Origin: Spongospora subterranea f. sp. subterranea
Lineage: Eukaryota > Endomyxa: Phytomyxea > Phytomyxea > Plasmodiophorida
Length of the DNA: 32,723 nucleotides
Direction: 5' to 3'
NCBI GenBank assembly: GCA_049724395.1
Contig: JAUGWO010000333.1
Coordinates: forward strand, 1 to 32,723
Shown: piece by piece, positions 8,256 to 17,289 of the stretch
How positions within the stretch are numbered: the first letter of the stretch is position 1
Layout of the letters: each line of letters starts with the position of its first letter
Translations under genes and position numbers: made by a program
The notes under the pieces: generated by a model
Database searches by the model: none
Told to the model about the DNA's origin: nothing
Seen by the model: only the letters and a program-made list of their open reading frames with translations

Positions 8256-9786
8256 GTTGTCGCTGGCTTATTTGAGAATCTCCTCCAGCAAGAGTTCGGG
8301 ATCGATTCCTCACTTTCGTAGTTCCGGCTTTCCAATAAGGACAGTCTCCATGTCAACGGAAATTTACGGTACCTGTTTTCGTTGATAACGTTGAATCTAA
8401 TTATTCCACTTGCCTTATTGTTGCAAAACTATCGCTTATAGCTACGTAGTTTGCACTTTATTGGTGGCGTAATTGTTTGGATCATAACTGGAATTTTATC
8501 AGTAGCCACTTCGACCATCCGGCGGCAGATAGTAGTCTTATATGACCCATCGTCCAATTCGAACGGGAGGTAAATCTTATCCTGAGTCAACTCACTGTTA
8601 CTAACGCAATAATCAGATGCTGGGACAAGTTTCTTAGACTTCATATCTGCATTAATGAGGTTCAGCTTGTCGAATGCGGCTTTGCGCTCCTCTTGTGTAC
8701 ATTTAGTATGGTATGGTATGGTATGGTATGGTATGGTATACAAAGGTTCGCGGGTTCTTATGGGTCGGGTAATCCTGTGTACTACCAGGTTTTCCCTACT
8801 TCCGCCTGGCCGCTACAAGTAGCTTGGGTAGCCAATGAAGGAACCTATCAGACCAGCTGTACATTTAGTACATGCCAATGTTTTCCGCCACAATCTAGAC
8901 AACTACCATCTGGAGGGTCTCGACTGCCATATCGCTTAAGTGAGGCAGTTGAGGTTCCTCTCTGATTCGATTGGATTGCGGTTTTTGACAGAGGATCCGC
9001 ATTTTTGTTGTGAATTCGACTTGTTCGGTTTCCACGATTTGGACGTTTCGCAGGTTTTCATAGTGCGACTTTTCTGTCGTTCAGTGAATTGGTGTAATTC
9101 ATGCTGTTGTTTCGCCTTTGATGTGAGCAATCAAAAAAACAACTTCATCGCTTTTCGCTTTTGATGGTTGCCAAATGAGACCGCGTGCTCAATCATGTCG
9201 TGTAAGATTGGTGGTTGAACTCTGGCACGTAGGTATTTGATTTTCATTTCCTTCGTCGTCCTTGAACACATGCTCTAGGCTGTTATCTGCAATAAAATCG
9301 TCAAGTTTGGCGAAATAAGCTAAAGCACGTTCCGCAGTGTTCTTGAGCGAAATGTTCATAATGATTTGTTTTTGGATTGTAGCCTCGAATGCGTCGCTTG
9401 TTCTTGCAGATTCTTTAAGTATACACAAAGGTCTGACTCCGTGAGCTGGTCAACTGGTTTTTTGGAACATATTGAATATTGCATTGAGTTTGCTTGAGTC
9501 AATACAACATTGCAGTGAGACAGGTTGGACTTTGTCACCATGTAGTTTCCTCCGTTCTGTGAGTAATGCCAGAAACGATTCGCGTTCTCGGCGAAAACAG
9601 CGATCGCCTTAGGGTCAAAAGCCTTGATAATCGGTGGTTTCAAGGGAAAAAAATTGGTGTGTGGCGCGCTCGGACATGCTCGGCTATATCTTCTGGTTGT
9701 GGATAGGCAGGATTGGCACCCTGCTCAGAATCGACGTCCATGCTCCTAGTTTGAGCCATAAACTTCGTGGCGTGGCTTTGTGGCAT
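8255..9786 (-). mobile_element. LTR-type retroelement gag/protease fossil, family undetermined
   Basis: On the minus strand a gag-like protein starts at an ATG (9786-9784), runs through a FDPKAIAVFAENANRFW segment (about 9610-9560), a helical YFAKLDDFIADN segment (about 9310-9260) and a zinc knuckle of the form C-LDCGGKHW (about 8910-8880). It ends in a segment with VLIGKPELRK (about 8350-8300) that resembles the end of a retroviral-type protease domain. The order gag, knuckle, protease supports an LTR or related retroelement, but I cannot assign Gypsy, BEL or DIRS. No RT follows: the element is cut at about 8255 by the LINE tail junction. It is old, has multiple breaks and carries a SINE insertion. 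Confidence 0.5.
8709..8857 (-). mobile_element. 5'-truncated SINE, copy 2, with perfect 13-bp TSD
   Basis: The 149-bp insertion is bounded by TGTACATTTAGTA at 8696-8708 and again at 8858-8870. It matches the 3' third of the SINE at 6909-7332 and keeps its 3' end: about six pentamer units of ATACC on the minus strand (TATGG on plus, 8709-8738). The head of the full-length element with the B box is absent. A long perfect duplication indicates recent insertion by LINE-type machinery. Confidence 0.88.
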
Positions 9787-10168
9787 TTTTTATTGTTCGT
9801 CTGGCAAAGCTGATTGCCAGGTAGTCTGCTGTAAACCGTTTTGTACATGGTCCGGCTGACTATTAGGTTGGCAATTGTAAACAGAAATAGTTTTATTCGG
9901 TGGCTTAAGTAGGTCCGTAAGTGCCTATAGGGCTGCAGTTCTGGCTGTAGTTCTGTACAAATGTCCTGTTTTGTTGATGTATCACTATCATTGAAGTAGT
10001 TAGTTCTTTGATTACTCTGACTGTCGTGTTTCTATTTTAAACTTAATTGTTTGTTTGGGTTTTATTGTTCAATTTTTCTGGTTCCATTGTCTGCCATGGT
10101 TTGGTTGCGGTCGTCCTGTGCGTTATGGTTCTGTTTGATCTTGTTTGGCTTTGGTTCTGATGTCCTGA
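9787..10168. other. No recognisable gene; probable 5' leader of the gag fossil
   Basis: This stretch lies between the gag ATG (minus strand) and the poly(A) side of the LINE tail at 10169. It is T-rich on plus, with runs of TTTGGTT and GTTCTG. I see no reading frame with a recognisable domain, no LTR ends and no convincing tandem repeat. It may be leader sequence of the retroelement at 8255-9786 read on the minus strand. Confidence 0.4.
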
Positions 10169-10545
10169 TCATTTTTGTTTTGTGATTGAACTCGCATTTT
10201 TCATGCAGGTCTGCCGGTCCCTCGGCTGTAGGGCCAGGATGAACTTTTTTTTTACTCTCAGCTCAAAGCTCTTCCCAGTAACGAGCTCGCACTCGCAAAA
10301 AAGACTTTCTCCCTTAGTTCTGCAGTCTAGTGGACACATAAGGTAGTGTGATGTTAGAATTGCAACCGCATATTCGGTCTCCACTAAAAAACTTACCCAG
10401 AGAACTCTGTCTCCGGGACACTAAAAATTCCCCAAGGAACACGTTTTGCAGCATACCAAGTCGCTTCAATACTAGGCAGCTGATTTGTTTAATAAAGATT
10501 TTACTCCTCTTCGGATAGTATTTAGAAAGGCATCCTCCTCTGAAT
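10169..10545 (-). mobile_element. LINE 3' tail, copy C (reverse orientation)
   Basis: The reverse complement matches the LINE A 3' UTR closely and in order: CCGAAGAGGAGTAAAA, GTGTTCC, GGGAATTTTTAGTGTCCCGG, ACACTACC, GACTGC-GAACTA, GGGACCGGC-GACCTGCATGAAAA, ending in TCAATCACAAAAC at the 10169 side. The CCCGGA hairpin is kept as an eight-pair stem (10396-10403 with 10410-10417) including one G-U pair. No RT or RNase H precedes it; upstream on the minus strand is a 24-bp minisatellite, so this copy is either strongly 5'-truncated or internally deleted. Confidence 0.85.
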
Positions 10546-10551
10546 GTCCTG

Positions 10552-10692
10552 GTGAGTCTGCTTCCGGATTCCCGGTAATGATTGGATCCGGGTGCCCGAT
10601 ATGGTCTGATTCCAGTTGCCAGGTGAGGTCAGGATACAGCTGCCCGGTATGGTCTGATTTCGTTTGCCCGGTGAAGTCTGATTCCCGTCACG
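10552..10692 (-). repeat. 24-bp minisatellite, six units, next to LINE tail C
   Basis: Units start at about 10552, 10575, 10599, 10623, 10647 and 10671, with the pattern GT-(A/G)-GTCTGATTCC...TGCCCG on plus. Since 24 is a multiple of 3, the minus strand reads as an eight-residue repeat of the kind NQTISGTR or NQTSPGKR within a frame open from 10923 to 10522. LINE copies A and F also have in-frame repeats ahead of their OTU domain, so this could be the ORF2 N-terminal repeat of a copy whose whole coding body was deleted. That link is inference. Confidence 0.75.
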
Positions 10693-10944
10693 TTCGGAGA
10701 CACGAGTTGCGCCGAAGCACATTTTTGTAGTATGGTTGTGTAACGACTGCACTGTATCGAGGTGGCTATTATCACACGGGAAGACTGCTCTGTGCATCAT
10801 GCCACTACCGACCTCGATGGCAGCCAACTCCAACCATTCATTAGCCTGGAAATCAAACGACATCATTCGATGCGAGGCACACTTTGTAAATTGCGGAGTT
10901 GGCCGGGTCAGACAGCTTAGCAACGTATAGCGAATGTCCTTATC

Positions 10945-11060
10945 GCAAACATATGAGTTCGTGCTTAGACGGTGAGTGATGGTCAGCCGTCCCTAGCGTT
11001 GATATGAGCACTACAGACCGAACATGAATGTGCTGAAAGCAATCACAACAATAAAGGATA
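10945..11060 (+). mobile_element. Diverged LINE tail, copy D
   Basis: The segment ending CAGACCGAACATGAATGTGC and then TGAAAGCAATCACAACAAT (11014-11052) aligns with the last 45 bases of the LINE A tail (GGCCGACCTGCATGAAAAGTGC, then AAACTCAATCACAAAA). Upstream similarity fades by about 10945. The A-rich tail is short and degenerate, suggesting an old insertion. Confidence 0.5.
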
Positions 11061-11295
11061 CCAATATGAAATTTCCAGTTGAATTCTCCGCAACTGTATA
11101 CGATACCAACACATTTTGAATGTATCTACAAGTGACTTCGCACAGTGCTGGATCAATTTATTCATTGGATCAATTTAAATCACGATTGCATCGCTATATT
11201 TTCCAACGTCGACCCACGATACACACATGTCGTTGGGAGATCTGTAGCGCTGTTTTGTCCCAGTGTTTGATGGCCACTCCCAGTACCCGGTTGTC

Positions 11296-12060
11296 ATGAC
11301 GACCCCACCGCATCCTGTAGAACCCCTTATTGCCGTTATCAAGCCAAGCTGGGGCAAACGGGCTGTATTCATCGGTACTGTCATCGGTCTGACGATGGCT
11401 ATCATTGCGGTGTTCGGTGGCTTCCGCGCGTCCAAGCATCTGAAATTTGCCGAGAAATTTCGGCACGATGCAGCGGATTTCGAGAACGACTTCATCAAAT
11501 ATGCCGCCGTTCGTCCGACAAAAGAGCAATGTGCGAAATTTCGTGTCAAGTTCAACGAATTTAATGAATTATATCATGATCGGATACATTCGGGTGTTTC
11601 TGAGAGCATGATTAACTTGAACGACGCAATGGTCAAGTATCACATATCGATTGGAATGATTTACGATAATCGCGTTCAACTAACTCAGGATATACATATA
11701 TTTGGCGAATCATGTACAAAAACCCAGCAAACCGACTTCCATCTGCGACTACATGAAACCGAGGAACTGGAACGGTGTAGTTTACACCTACCACAACATT
11801 ATCTTGACGCAATTCAGAGATTCGAGAGCGTCTGGGCAAATCATGTTGCGAAGAATGCGAAGCAGTTCAAAGAGGTCTTGAAGGATTTGGAAGTGTTTGA
11901 GCGTGATCATGTCCATGGTGAAGAAACGTGGTCTTGGACACAGGGCTGGGATCTTTTGATGACTGACCCGAGACTTTCTGTTCTAGTTCCTTGTCAGATT
12001 TTGAAAATAATGATTCGGATTGAAAAGATATTTAATCACCAGCTTGACACCTCACAATAA
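11296..12060 (+). CDS. Orphan single-pass membrane protein, 254 residues
   Basis: I do not recognise this protein. It starts at the first in-frame ATG (MTTPPHPVEPL); the frame is open a little further upstream, and a TTTTGTCCCAG at about 11253-11263 could be a splice acceptor. After a proline-rich 20-residue N-terminus comes one hydrophobic segment (VFIGTVIGLTMAIIAVFGGF, about residues 24-43), then a charged, largely helical region rich in Glu, Lys, His and Asp with no domain I can name. The layout suggests a short cytosolic N-terminus and a long soluble C-terminal domain, or the reverse. Two cysteines near residues 142 and 163 might pair. It ends at TAA 12058-12060. It shows no similarity to the transposon proteins around it and is the best candidate for a host gene or host exon here. 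Confidence 0.6.
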   Translation: MTTPPHPVEPLIAVIKPSWGKRAVFIGTVIGLTMAIIAVFGGFRASKHLKFAEKFRHDAADFENDFIKYAAVRPTKEQCAKFRVKFNEFNELYHDRIHSGVSESMINLNDAMVKYHISIGMIYDNRVQLTQDIHIFGESCTKTQQTDFHLRLHETEELERCSLHLPQHYLDAIQRFESVWANHVAKNAKQFKEVLKDLEVFERDHVHGEETWSWTQGWDLLMTDPRLSVLVPCQILKIMIRIEKIFNHQLDTSQ

Positions 12061-12439
12061 ACTCACCTCTATATTTATCCGATCACTTGGTGACGAGAGT
12101 ATGTTCGATCTATTGTCCAAATCGCAAAATCGAAATTCAGCGAATTCAGAATTGGGAGATGGATTATCGGGTGCCGATCTAAGATAGATTCGTTAGAACG
12201 GTCCACTGACGAAACCAGTAGAGTTTCTGTCATCAGCAGATCATGAAAAAGTCAATGGCCTTTAGAAGGGACGATCGTCAACAAGTAATGGCCTCAGCTA
12301 TGGTAAATGATTTCTTGGGAAAAGTCTTGAATCGTCATGCAACATCGCTTCCGAATTTCTGCTTTCATCGACCTCAGAGCACAATCAAGCGGTCTCGGAC
12401 CCTCTGGCGTTATAAACAGGGGAATTACTGAAAGCCATC
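12061..12439. other. Unassigned 380 bp after the orphan gene
   Basis: No recognisable domain, repeat or element end. The only sizeable plus-strand frame (12243-12431, 62 residues) has no family resemblance. It may be downstream sequence of the orphan gene or LINE flank. Confidence 0.3.
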
Positions 12440-13295
12440 GAAAACCAATCAGATCATGCTATGAGACTATCCAAATTGACTGCGATGTTACACCAAAAGA
12501 TTGAATACCGATACGTTATAATGATCAGGTGTAGGTTCTGGGACAAGCGCAAACACCTGAAGGCGGCACTTAAACTAAGAAACAAAGTCAGACGATTGCT
12601 CAAAGAAATACACTCCAAAACAACGAAACACAAATTACAATGAAAATATACATGCTCTAAACAAAGCCGCAATATAATGTAAGAAACAAATGTGAAAGCC
12701 AAAAACCAACATTTTGACAAAAATGGTCAAACAGTATGTAAGGATGCGACAGGAACACAAATCAGGAGCCTAATAAAACAGGTCAGCCCACATTCTCGAA
12801 ATTTGAAGATATTTATAGTGCTGGAGATCTTGAACTGACCGAAAAAGAAAAACTGAAATTGAGCTACTCCTGGCAAACAACGACTGGAAACACCAACACA
12901 TATTACCATTAGAGAACTCAAAGGAGCAGTTAAAAAGCCAACAGCAAGTTTGCAGGAAGAATTGATGGAATCTCCCAAGTGCAGAACTCACATAATCGAG
13001 GACACATTTCTAAAGGCACTCAACACCGATGTCGTTGAGATTGGGTACATTTCACAGCAAATGAACATCGCCAAAAAACGATCACTACCCAGAGCGAAAC
13101 CGAGAGAAGTTCGACCGATTTCATTATTGCCTAACATTGACAGGAGAATGGTATTCCACAAGGATCCAGTTTATGCGTGTTGCTGTGAATATTTTGACGT
13201 TGCCTATAGAGACCAATAAAAGTAATGTGTATGTGGAAAAACACAAAACAATGGGCTATTGGAGACACAAAACCTGAGCTACTCACAAAACTGAG
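12440..13295 (+). pseudogene. Decayed LINE ORF2 fragment (pre-RT linker and RT pieces)
   Basis: Several segments align in order with LINE A ORF2. 12505-12640 gives YRYV, RCRFWDK and ALKLRNKV, matching KYV, RCKFWTT and ALNLRNKL. 12800-12860 gives FEDIYSAGDLEL, matching FEAIYSEADLNL. 12905-12970 matches RELERAVVKA...GIDG. 13025-13137 gives IGYISQQMNIAK and RPISLLPNI, matching the RT start. Then sequence jumps at about 13137 to the NGIPQG region and reaches the NSNVYV part of the active-site block near 13225; the catalytic Asp pair is not preserved. At least two internal deletions and many frame changes mark it as an old copy. Confidence 0.8.
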
Positions 13296-13727
13296 ACCCG
13301 CACCGGCAACGGCTTCTGCTCTGCAGTTCATGATCACATAATACGTGCAAATGGGTGATCGACGATTGGCATGCTTTCTGTACATGTTGTCCGAACAAAA
13401 TGTGACCCGCAACAGCAATGTTTATTTTGATCTCGCGTTCAATGTTGGAGTTGCAGCTTGCAGGCAGTAAAAACATTATATCTATTCATTCTTTTCAGTT
13501 TTGAAATCTGTATCATGAATAACGTATGGCAATATCGAATTTGAGTTGGTAAATAACCAATATCTGATTTTATTAAACCTAATCGGTGGCTTTTTTCTAC
13601 CGCGCGTGGTTCAACCGCACGAGATGCTTGGACACTCACACACTAGGGTACTAATGACTGTGACACAGTCAAATCATTGCAAAACTATATTGCACAGTGC
13701 GCTTAGACGGCAGAATATTTTACAAAA
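13296..13727. other. Unassigned spacer between LINE fragment and SINE
   Basis: No domain, repeat or element terminus is evident on either strand. Short frames on both strands look random in composition. Confidence 0.3.
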
Positions 13728-13742
13728 GTGGGGGTAGTCTAG

Positions 13743-13860
13743 TCTAAAAGGCTCCTTCAGTGGATACCCAAGCTACTTGTAGCGGCCAGGCGGAAGTAGA
13801 GAAAGCCTGGTAGTACACGGATTACTAAACCCATAAGAACCCGCGAGCCTTTGTATACCA
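13743..13860 (+). mobile_element. 5'-truncated SINE, copy 3
   Basis: This 118-bp block is the same SINE 3' part as 8709-8857, now on plus: GGATACCCAAGCTACTTG, AGCGGCCAGGCGGAAGTAG, GAAAGCCTGGTAGTACAC, CCCATAAGAACCCGCGAGCC, ending TTTGTATACC. The ATACC tail is reduced to one unit. Flanks GTGGGGGTAGTCTAG (13728-13742) and GTGGGGGAGGCCTAG (13861-13875) agree at 12 of 15 positions and look like an aged target-site duplication. It begins within a few bases of where copy 2 begins. Confidence 0.82.
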
Positions 13861-13875
13861 GTGGGGGAGGCCTAG

Positions 13876-14439
13876 ACGCATCGTCTTGAAAAATCCGATC
13901 CAACGAGCTATTGCGCTATAAATAATTTACTGCCAAATTTTTGAAAACGAAATCTATTTTAGAACTCCCTCATTAATGGTGCAATGTGTCAAAAAGAGGA
14001 TCGATCGGTTGGCACTTTTATCCTCTCTTCAACCCGCTTGTCAGATTGTTTATGGGTTCGGTTTCAACGGTGTCCTGGAGTACCGTTGGTACAACAGAAA
14101 TGCAGGCATTTTTGGCTGAACGTTAGTTGACCCACGAGGATGACTCAACGGGGCGATGATAGACCTGAGAAATCCGCCAGAGTTCTCATTTAGTTCAAAT
14201 AAAAAAAAACTATCCCATACATACTGTACACCACTAGCAAATCATCAGCAGATGGGAGGACCAAGCAAGCGAACTGTCACGGAATGTCAATCGAACGAGG
14301 CTTATAAAAAAATCGACGTTTTCCGAACTTTGATTTTGCAAATTCGGACGGTACCCTTTAGTCGTTCATTAGGAAATCTAGTTAGGGATGAACCCTAGCG
14401 GCTGATGGAACTGAACAATGCAATCCCTTAGAGCGGGTG
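13876..14439. other. Unassigned 560 bp left of Gypsy fragment B
   Basis: No recognisable coding domain. It may include the decayed 3' end or LTR of the Gypsy fragment at 14440-15300, whose chromodomain points into it, but I see no TG...CA termini or purine tract to prove that. A plus-strand frame at 14156-14398 is unrecognised. Confidence 0.3.
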
Positions 14440-15300
14440 TGGCGGAGAGGAGTAGCGATGATGAGGGTTCCCAAGTACGATCCGAGACGTCATAACCCTT
14501 CCAGTCCACTAGATACTGGTGTTGGCCACGAAATCATCGTGAGGCAATGATATCTTCAACCTCATAAAGAGGTTGTTGGCTATCGTCCAAGGTAAACGGT
14601 TGTATCAATTATGTATTCACATGATTAACGAACGCACATATTCCCTGCAGAAGGCCATAACTAGGAAACCGGCAGTTCCTGCGTGACCGCGGCAGGACCA
14701 TGACTGAAGCAAAGGCCGCGTCACTGGAAGAGATGCGTCACAGACTGCGGAACCTGCGAGAGAGGTCTGCCGGAAGAAAGAAAGAATACAGAATTTATTG
14801 ATTGACCGAAATGATAGAAGTTTGAACTCAACTCACACAGGAAGTTGTCACACGGTGGTGATTTACATGGTTTGCGACCAGGCAGTTGATTCTCGATATA
14901 GGGCTCTAGTAGCGAACAATGAATTCGAACAATAATAAAAGGGCCTAACCGCTTCTCAGAAAGCTTGTCACAAGGCCTCTTGGAAGGAATCGAATTGCTA
15001 ATTAACCACACCTTATCGCCAATGGTAAATCCGTGATGTGCTCGAAGTTTCCTATCGGCAACACGCTTCATATAATCCACAGATTTCCGTAAGGTCGATT
15101 GAAGATGAGTGTGAACATCGGGAAGATGGGAGATCAACTTCACAGCGGAAAGATTGGGACAGATCCACTAATTGGAACTCGCAAATCATGCCGAACGTCG
15201 AACCCATAATTCGCGTAGAAAGGAGAGACACTCCGCAATCAACTGCGCAAGTCACGGATCGACAACATGGTGGCGACGATCGATCGTGTTGCTGGTGAAT
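14440..15300 (-). mobile_element. Ty3/Gypsy fossil B: integrase C-terminus and chromodomain
   Basis: On the minus strand a SPFYANYGFDVR motif (about 15225-15190) marks the end of a Gypsy integrase core. It is followed by a YMKRVADRKLRAHH segment, then GDKVWL and LGPFIIVRI (about 15080-14930), the typical integrase C-terminal fold. Beyond a degraded spacer, a YLVDWKGYDVSDRTWEPS block (about 14535-14470) is a clear chromodomain, so the element belonged to the chromoviruses. It is old and has several breaks; neither LTR nor RT is present. Confidence 0.8.
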
Positions 15301-15879
15301 GGGAGTCGGCTGGCACCAAGGGTGACAGTCAAGGGATGCCTGGCGGGGTAGTCTTCCTGGTAATGACTGCAACTCCAATGGAACCATGCCTGCTGTACTC
15401 CCCAATTGGGGGGAACAGCAGTCAAAAGCTGTTCTCGTCGTTCATCAAATGCCATTGTTTGGTGTGAGAAGAAAGGACGGGACGCGATCTTCCGAGATCA
15501 TATGCCCGACCCAAGAAAGTGGCAGCTGATTGCCACCCCAAAAATCAGTAATACGCATTTAATGGATTTTTTAGAATGTTTAAAGGCTAGTAATTGGTTG
15601 GAGTCGTTTGCAATAAGGAAAAGAAGTGGAAGGAGCTGGAGAGAGGTGGGTACAGAAGAATGCTCTAACCATGGCACATCGCAGAGGACTTTCAACGTAA
15701 TCCTTGATAGACCCAAACATACCTGGGCTAACAAAACGCAATCTGAGCAGCGTATAAAGCTCTGCTTACACATGATAAGGTCTTTGACCAAATCTTGTGA
15801 CCATCGCAACGGATCCCCCTCCAATGCTTTGCGCCCGAAACCCCTTCCTTGTGTTGGCACCGATAAAATTGAAAAGATC
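15301..15879. other. Unassigned junction region between Gypsy B and LINE E
   Basis: A plus-strand frame is open across this stretch (15406-16323) but shows no domain and has a composition like untranslated sequence. The right part may be LINE E 5' UTR; the left part may be further decayed Gypsy integrase on minus. No terminal repeats or target-site duplication can be placed. Confidence 0.3.
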
Positions 15880-16240
15880 ACCAAAACTAAACCGAAAATT
15901 CAATGCGAAGACAGACAACAAAACAGCAAACACAGAATCAGCCCAAACCACGACAATAAAACTAAAACAATTACCGCACGAACGAAATCAGCTCGATTCG
16001 TCACAACGAACGCGGGGGCTCAAAACACAGATGAAAAGAAGCCATGGCTCACACACTTACGATGCCACCAGAACATAATTGTTCACCAACGGGATGGCCG
16101 TATAAAGCAGCCAACGCCAGTCAGAGTCATACTGCCAATACCATCTTTGCGCAAACCTGAATCCAACAGTATGCACTCCGATTCGGGACATTTGCTCGAT
16201 TTGCGGAGAAACGCATTGCGAACAATCTATCAAACTAGCA

Positions 16241-16598
16241 TGATGGATGGGGCGAACGAAACTACTATGACGGATGGAGCAAATCAGGGAGATACTGATA
16301 AACGGATAAAAGGAGGAATATAACCAGCATAGTGACGAACTCTCCTAGGAAAACACAAGGATCAATGGCAAGCAACCTTCCGATACCTTACATGCCGCGT
16401 AATGCCAACAACTACTCTGAAGCAATCATCACGGCCGACAACCTTCATGGAGTAATGCAATCCATTGATCAACAACTTCCATGGGTTCGCGGATGCGATA
16501 AAGAATATATGGATTTCAAAGGAGACAACACAGTCATATTCAAAAATTTGAAAAGCGTACACAAACAAACACCACATATAACTCCACTGCTCTATTAG
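16241..16598 (+). pseudogene. LINE E ORF1 N-terminal part
   Basis: A plausible start, MDGANETT, lies near 16244 in a frame that stops at 16323. Coding continues in another phase from 16332 with NNYSEAIITADNLHGVM, which resembles NYEQAKITTKDMGSLI encoded on minus at about 30105-30060, giving two independent copies of the same ORF1 region. The frame stops at 16596-16598. No RNA-binding motif is visible in this part; the known role of ORF1 proteins in related LINEs is packaging of the element RNA. Confidence 0.5.
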
Positions 16599-16783
16599 AA
16601 TATCTTTTCGTAACCTCGAAGTTATTGATCAACAGATTTCAAATTTCATTCCTCTTTTTGATTAAAACATGTAACCTAACAATGGCTAAAAATTTTCACC
16701 TGCAGGACAATTGAAGCATTTACAAAATATCGCTGAATATCAGGCACAGCTATGCAGACCAAACAAACTCGAAGCTAACGATA
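16599..16783 (+). other. Degraded middle of LINE E ORF1
   Basis: AT-rich sequence with GTAACC at about 16611 and a TTTTCACCTGCAG stretch near 16694-16706 superficially resembles a short intron. Downstream, a frame starting near 16713 reads NIAEYQAQL and then DRQIVAFNIPA (to about 16820), the typical first strand of an RRM-like ORF1 fold, before a stop. Whether the AT-rich part is an intron, an insertion or decay cannot be decided here. Confidence 0.35.
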
Positions 16784-17287
16784 GTGACCGCCAAATTGTC
16801 GCGTTTAACATCCCTGCATAGGTTATCACCACGGGTCAAGGGGCCAATGCCAACCAAAGCCACCAACATTGGCAAAGCAACAACCCTCAATAATTTCCAG
16901 CATAAACAGCAAGCTGAAGAAGCAATCGAACGCAAGTACATACACATCTGTGGCAAACAGTTTAAAGTGGAACGCAAGAAGATCAAAAAGAAAAACACCT
17001 ACTCGCAATGCCTTCTACTGGAATGTCCTGCTAAGGATTATTGCGGACGGAAAAGATGTCACATTTGTGGGGAGGAAACTCATCAGGCTGATATTTGCCC
17101 AGACAACGATGCACCAAACAAATGTGTCACCTGCAAGGCAGACGGACATCGTGCAAAGGCATGCCACACAAGATTATACTTGATTGATTGGGGAAAGGAA
17201 GATGTAAAAATTGACGAAATAAAATTAGCTTCCACCATTATAAATGCTGATACTTCACAAAAAATGATTGTAGATGTTATTCAATAA
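16784..17287 (+). CDS. LINE E ORF1 C-terminal part with two CCHC zinc knuckles
   Basis: The frame starts without an ATG (GTG) and gives 167 residues. Residues 43-65 (QQAEEAIERKYIHICGKQF) look like the end of an RRM-like RNA-binding fold. Two zinc knuckles follow with perfect C-x2-C-x4-H-x4-C spacing: Cys92, Cys95, His100, Cys105 and Cys114, Cys117, His122, Cys127. This is the usual gag-like ORF1 of I/R1/Jockey-type LINEs, which binds element RNA. It ends at TAA 17285-17287, two bases before the ORF2 ATG. The N-terminus belongs to the degraded part upstream, so the protein as it stands is incomplete. Confidence 0.82.
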   Translation: MTAKLSRLTSLHRLSPRVKGPMPTKATNIGKATTLNNFQHKQQAEEAIERKYIHICGKQFKVERKKIKKKNTYSQCLLLECPAKDYCGRKRCHICGEETHQADICPDNDAPNKCVTCKADGHRAKACHTRLYLIDWGKEDVKIDEIKLASTIINADTSQKMIVDVIQ

Positions 17288-17289
17288 AA

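Noticed and set aside
8709-8738. TATGG pentamer run as an independent telomere-like repeat
   Set aside because: It is the tail of a SINE copy bounded by a target-site duplication; shorter versions occur at the other two copies.
10552-10692. Protein-coding gene with eight-residue repeats on minus (10923-10522)
   Set aside because: No domain outside the repeat, and the frame runs into the LINE 3' tail; kept only as a repeat with a possible LINE origin.
14156-14398. 80-residue plus-strand protein
   Set aside because: No recognisable motif, AT-rich, and between Gypsy and SINE debris; left as unassigned sequence.
15406-16323. A 305-residue plus-strand open frame
   Set aside because: No domain is visible and its right part overlaps probable LINE 5' UTR and ORF1 start; base composition looks untranslated. 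Not annotated as a gene.
16611-16706. Intron in LINE ORF1
   Set aside because: GT and a good pyrimidine-AG end are present, but LINEs are normally copied from full RNA and the surrounding frame is already broken; decay or insertion is as likely.
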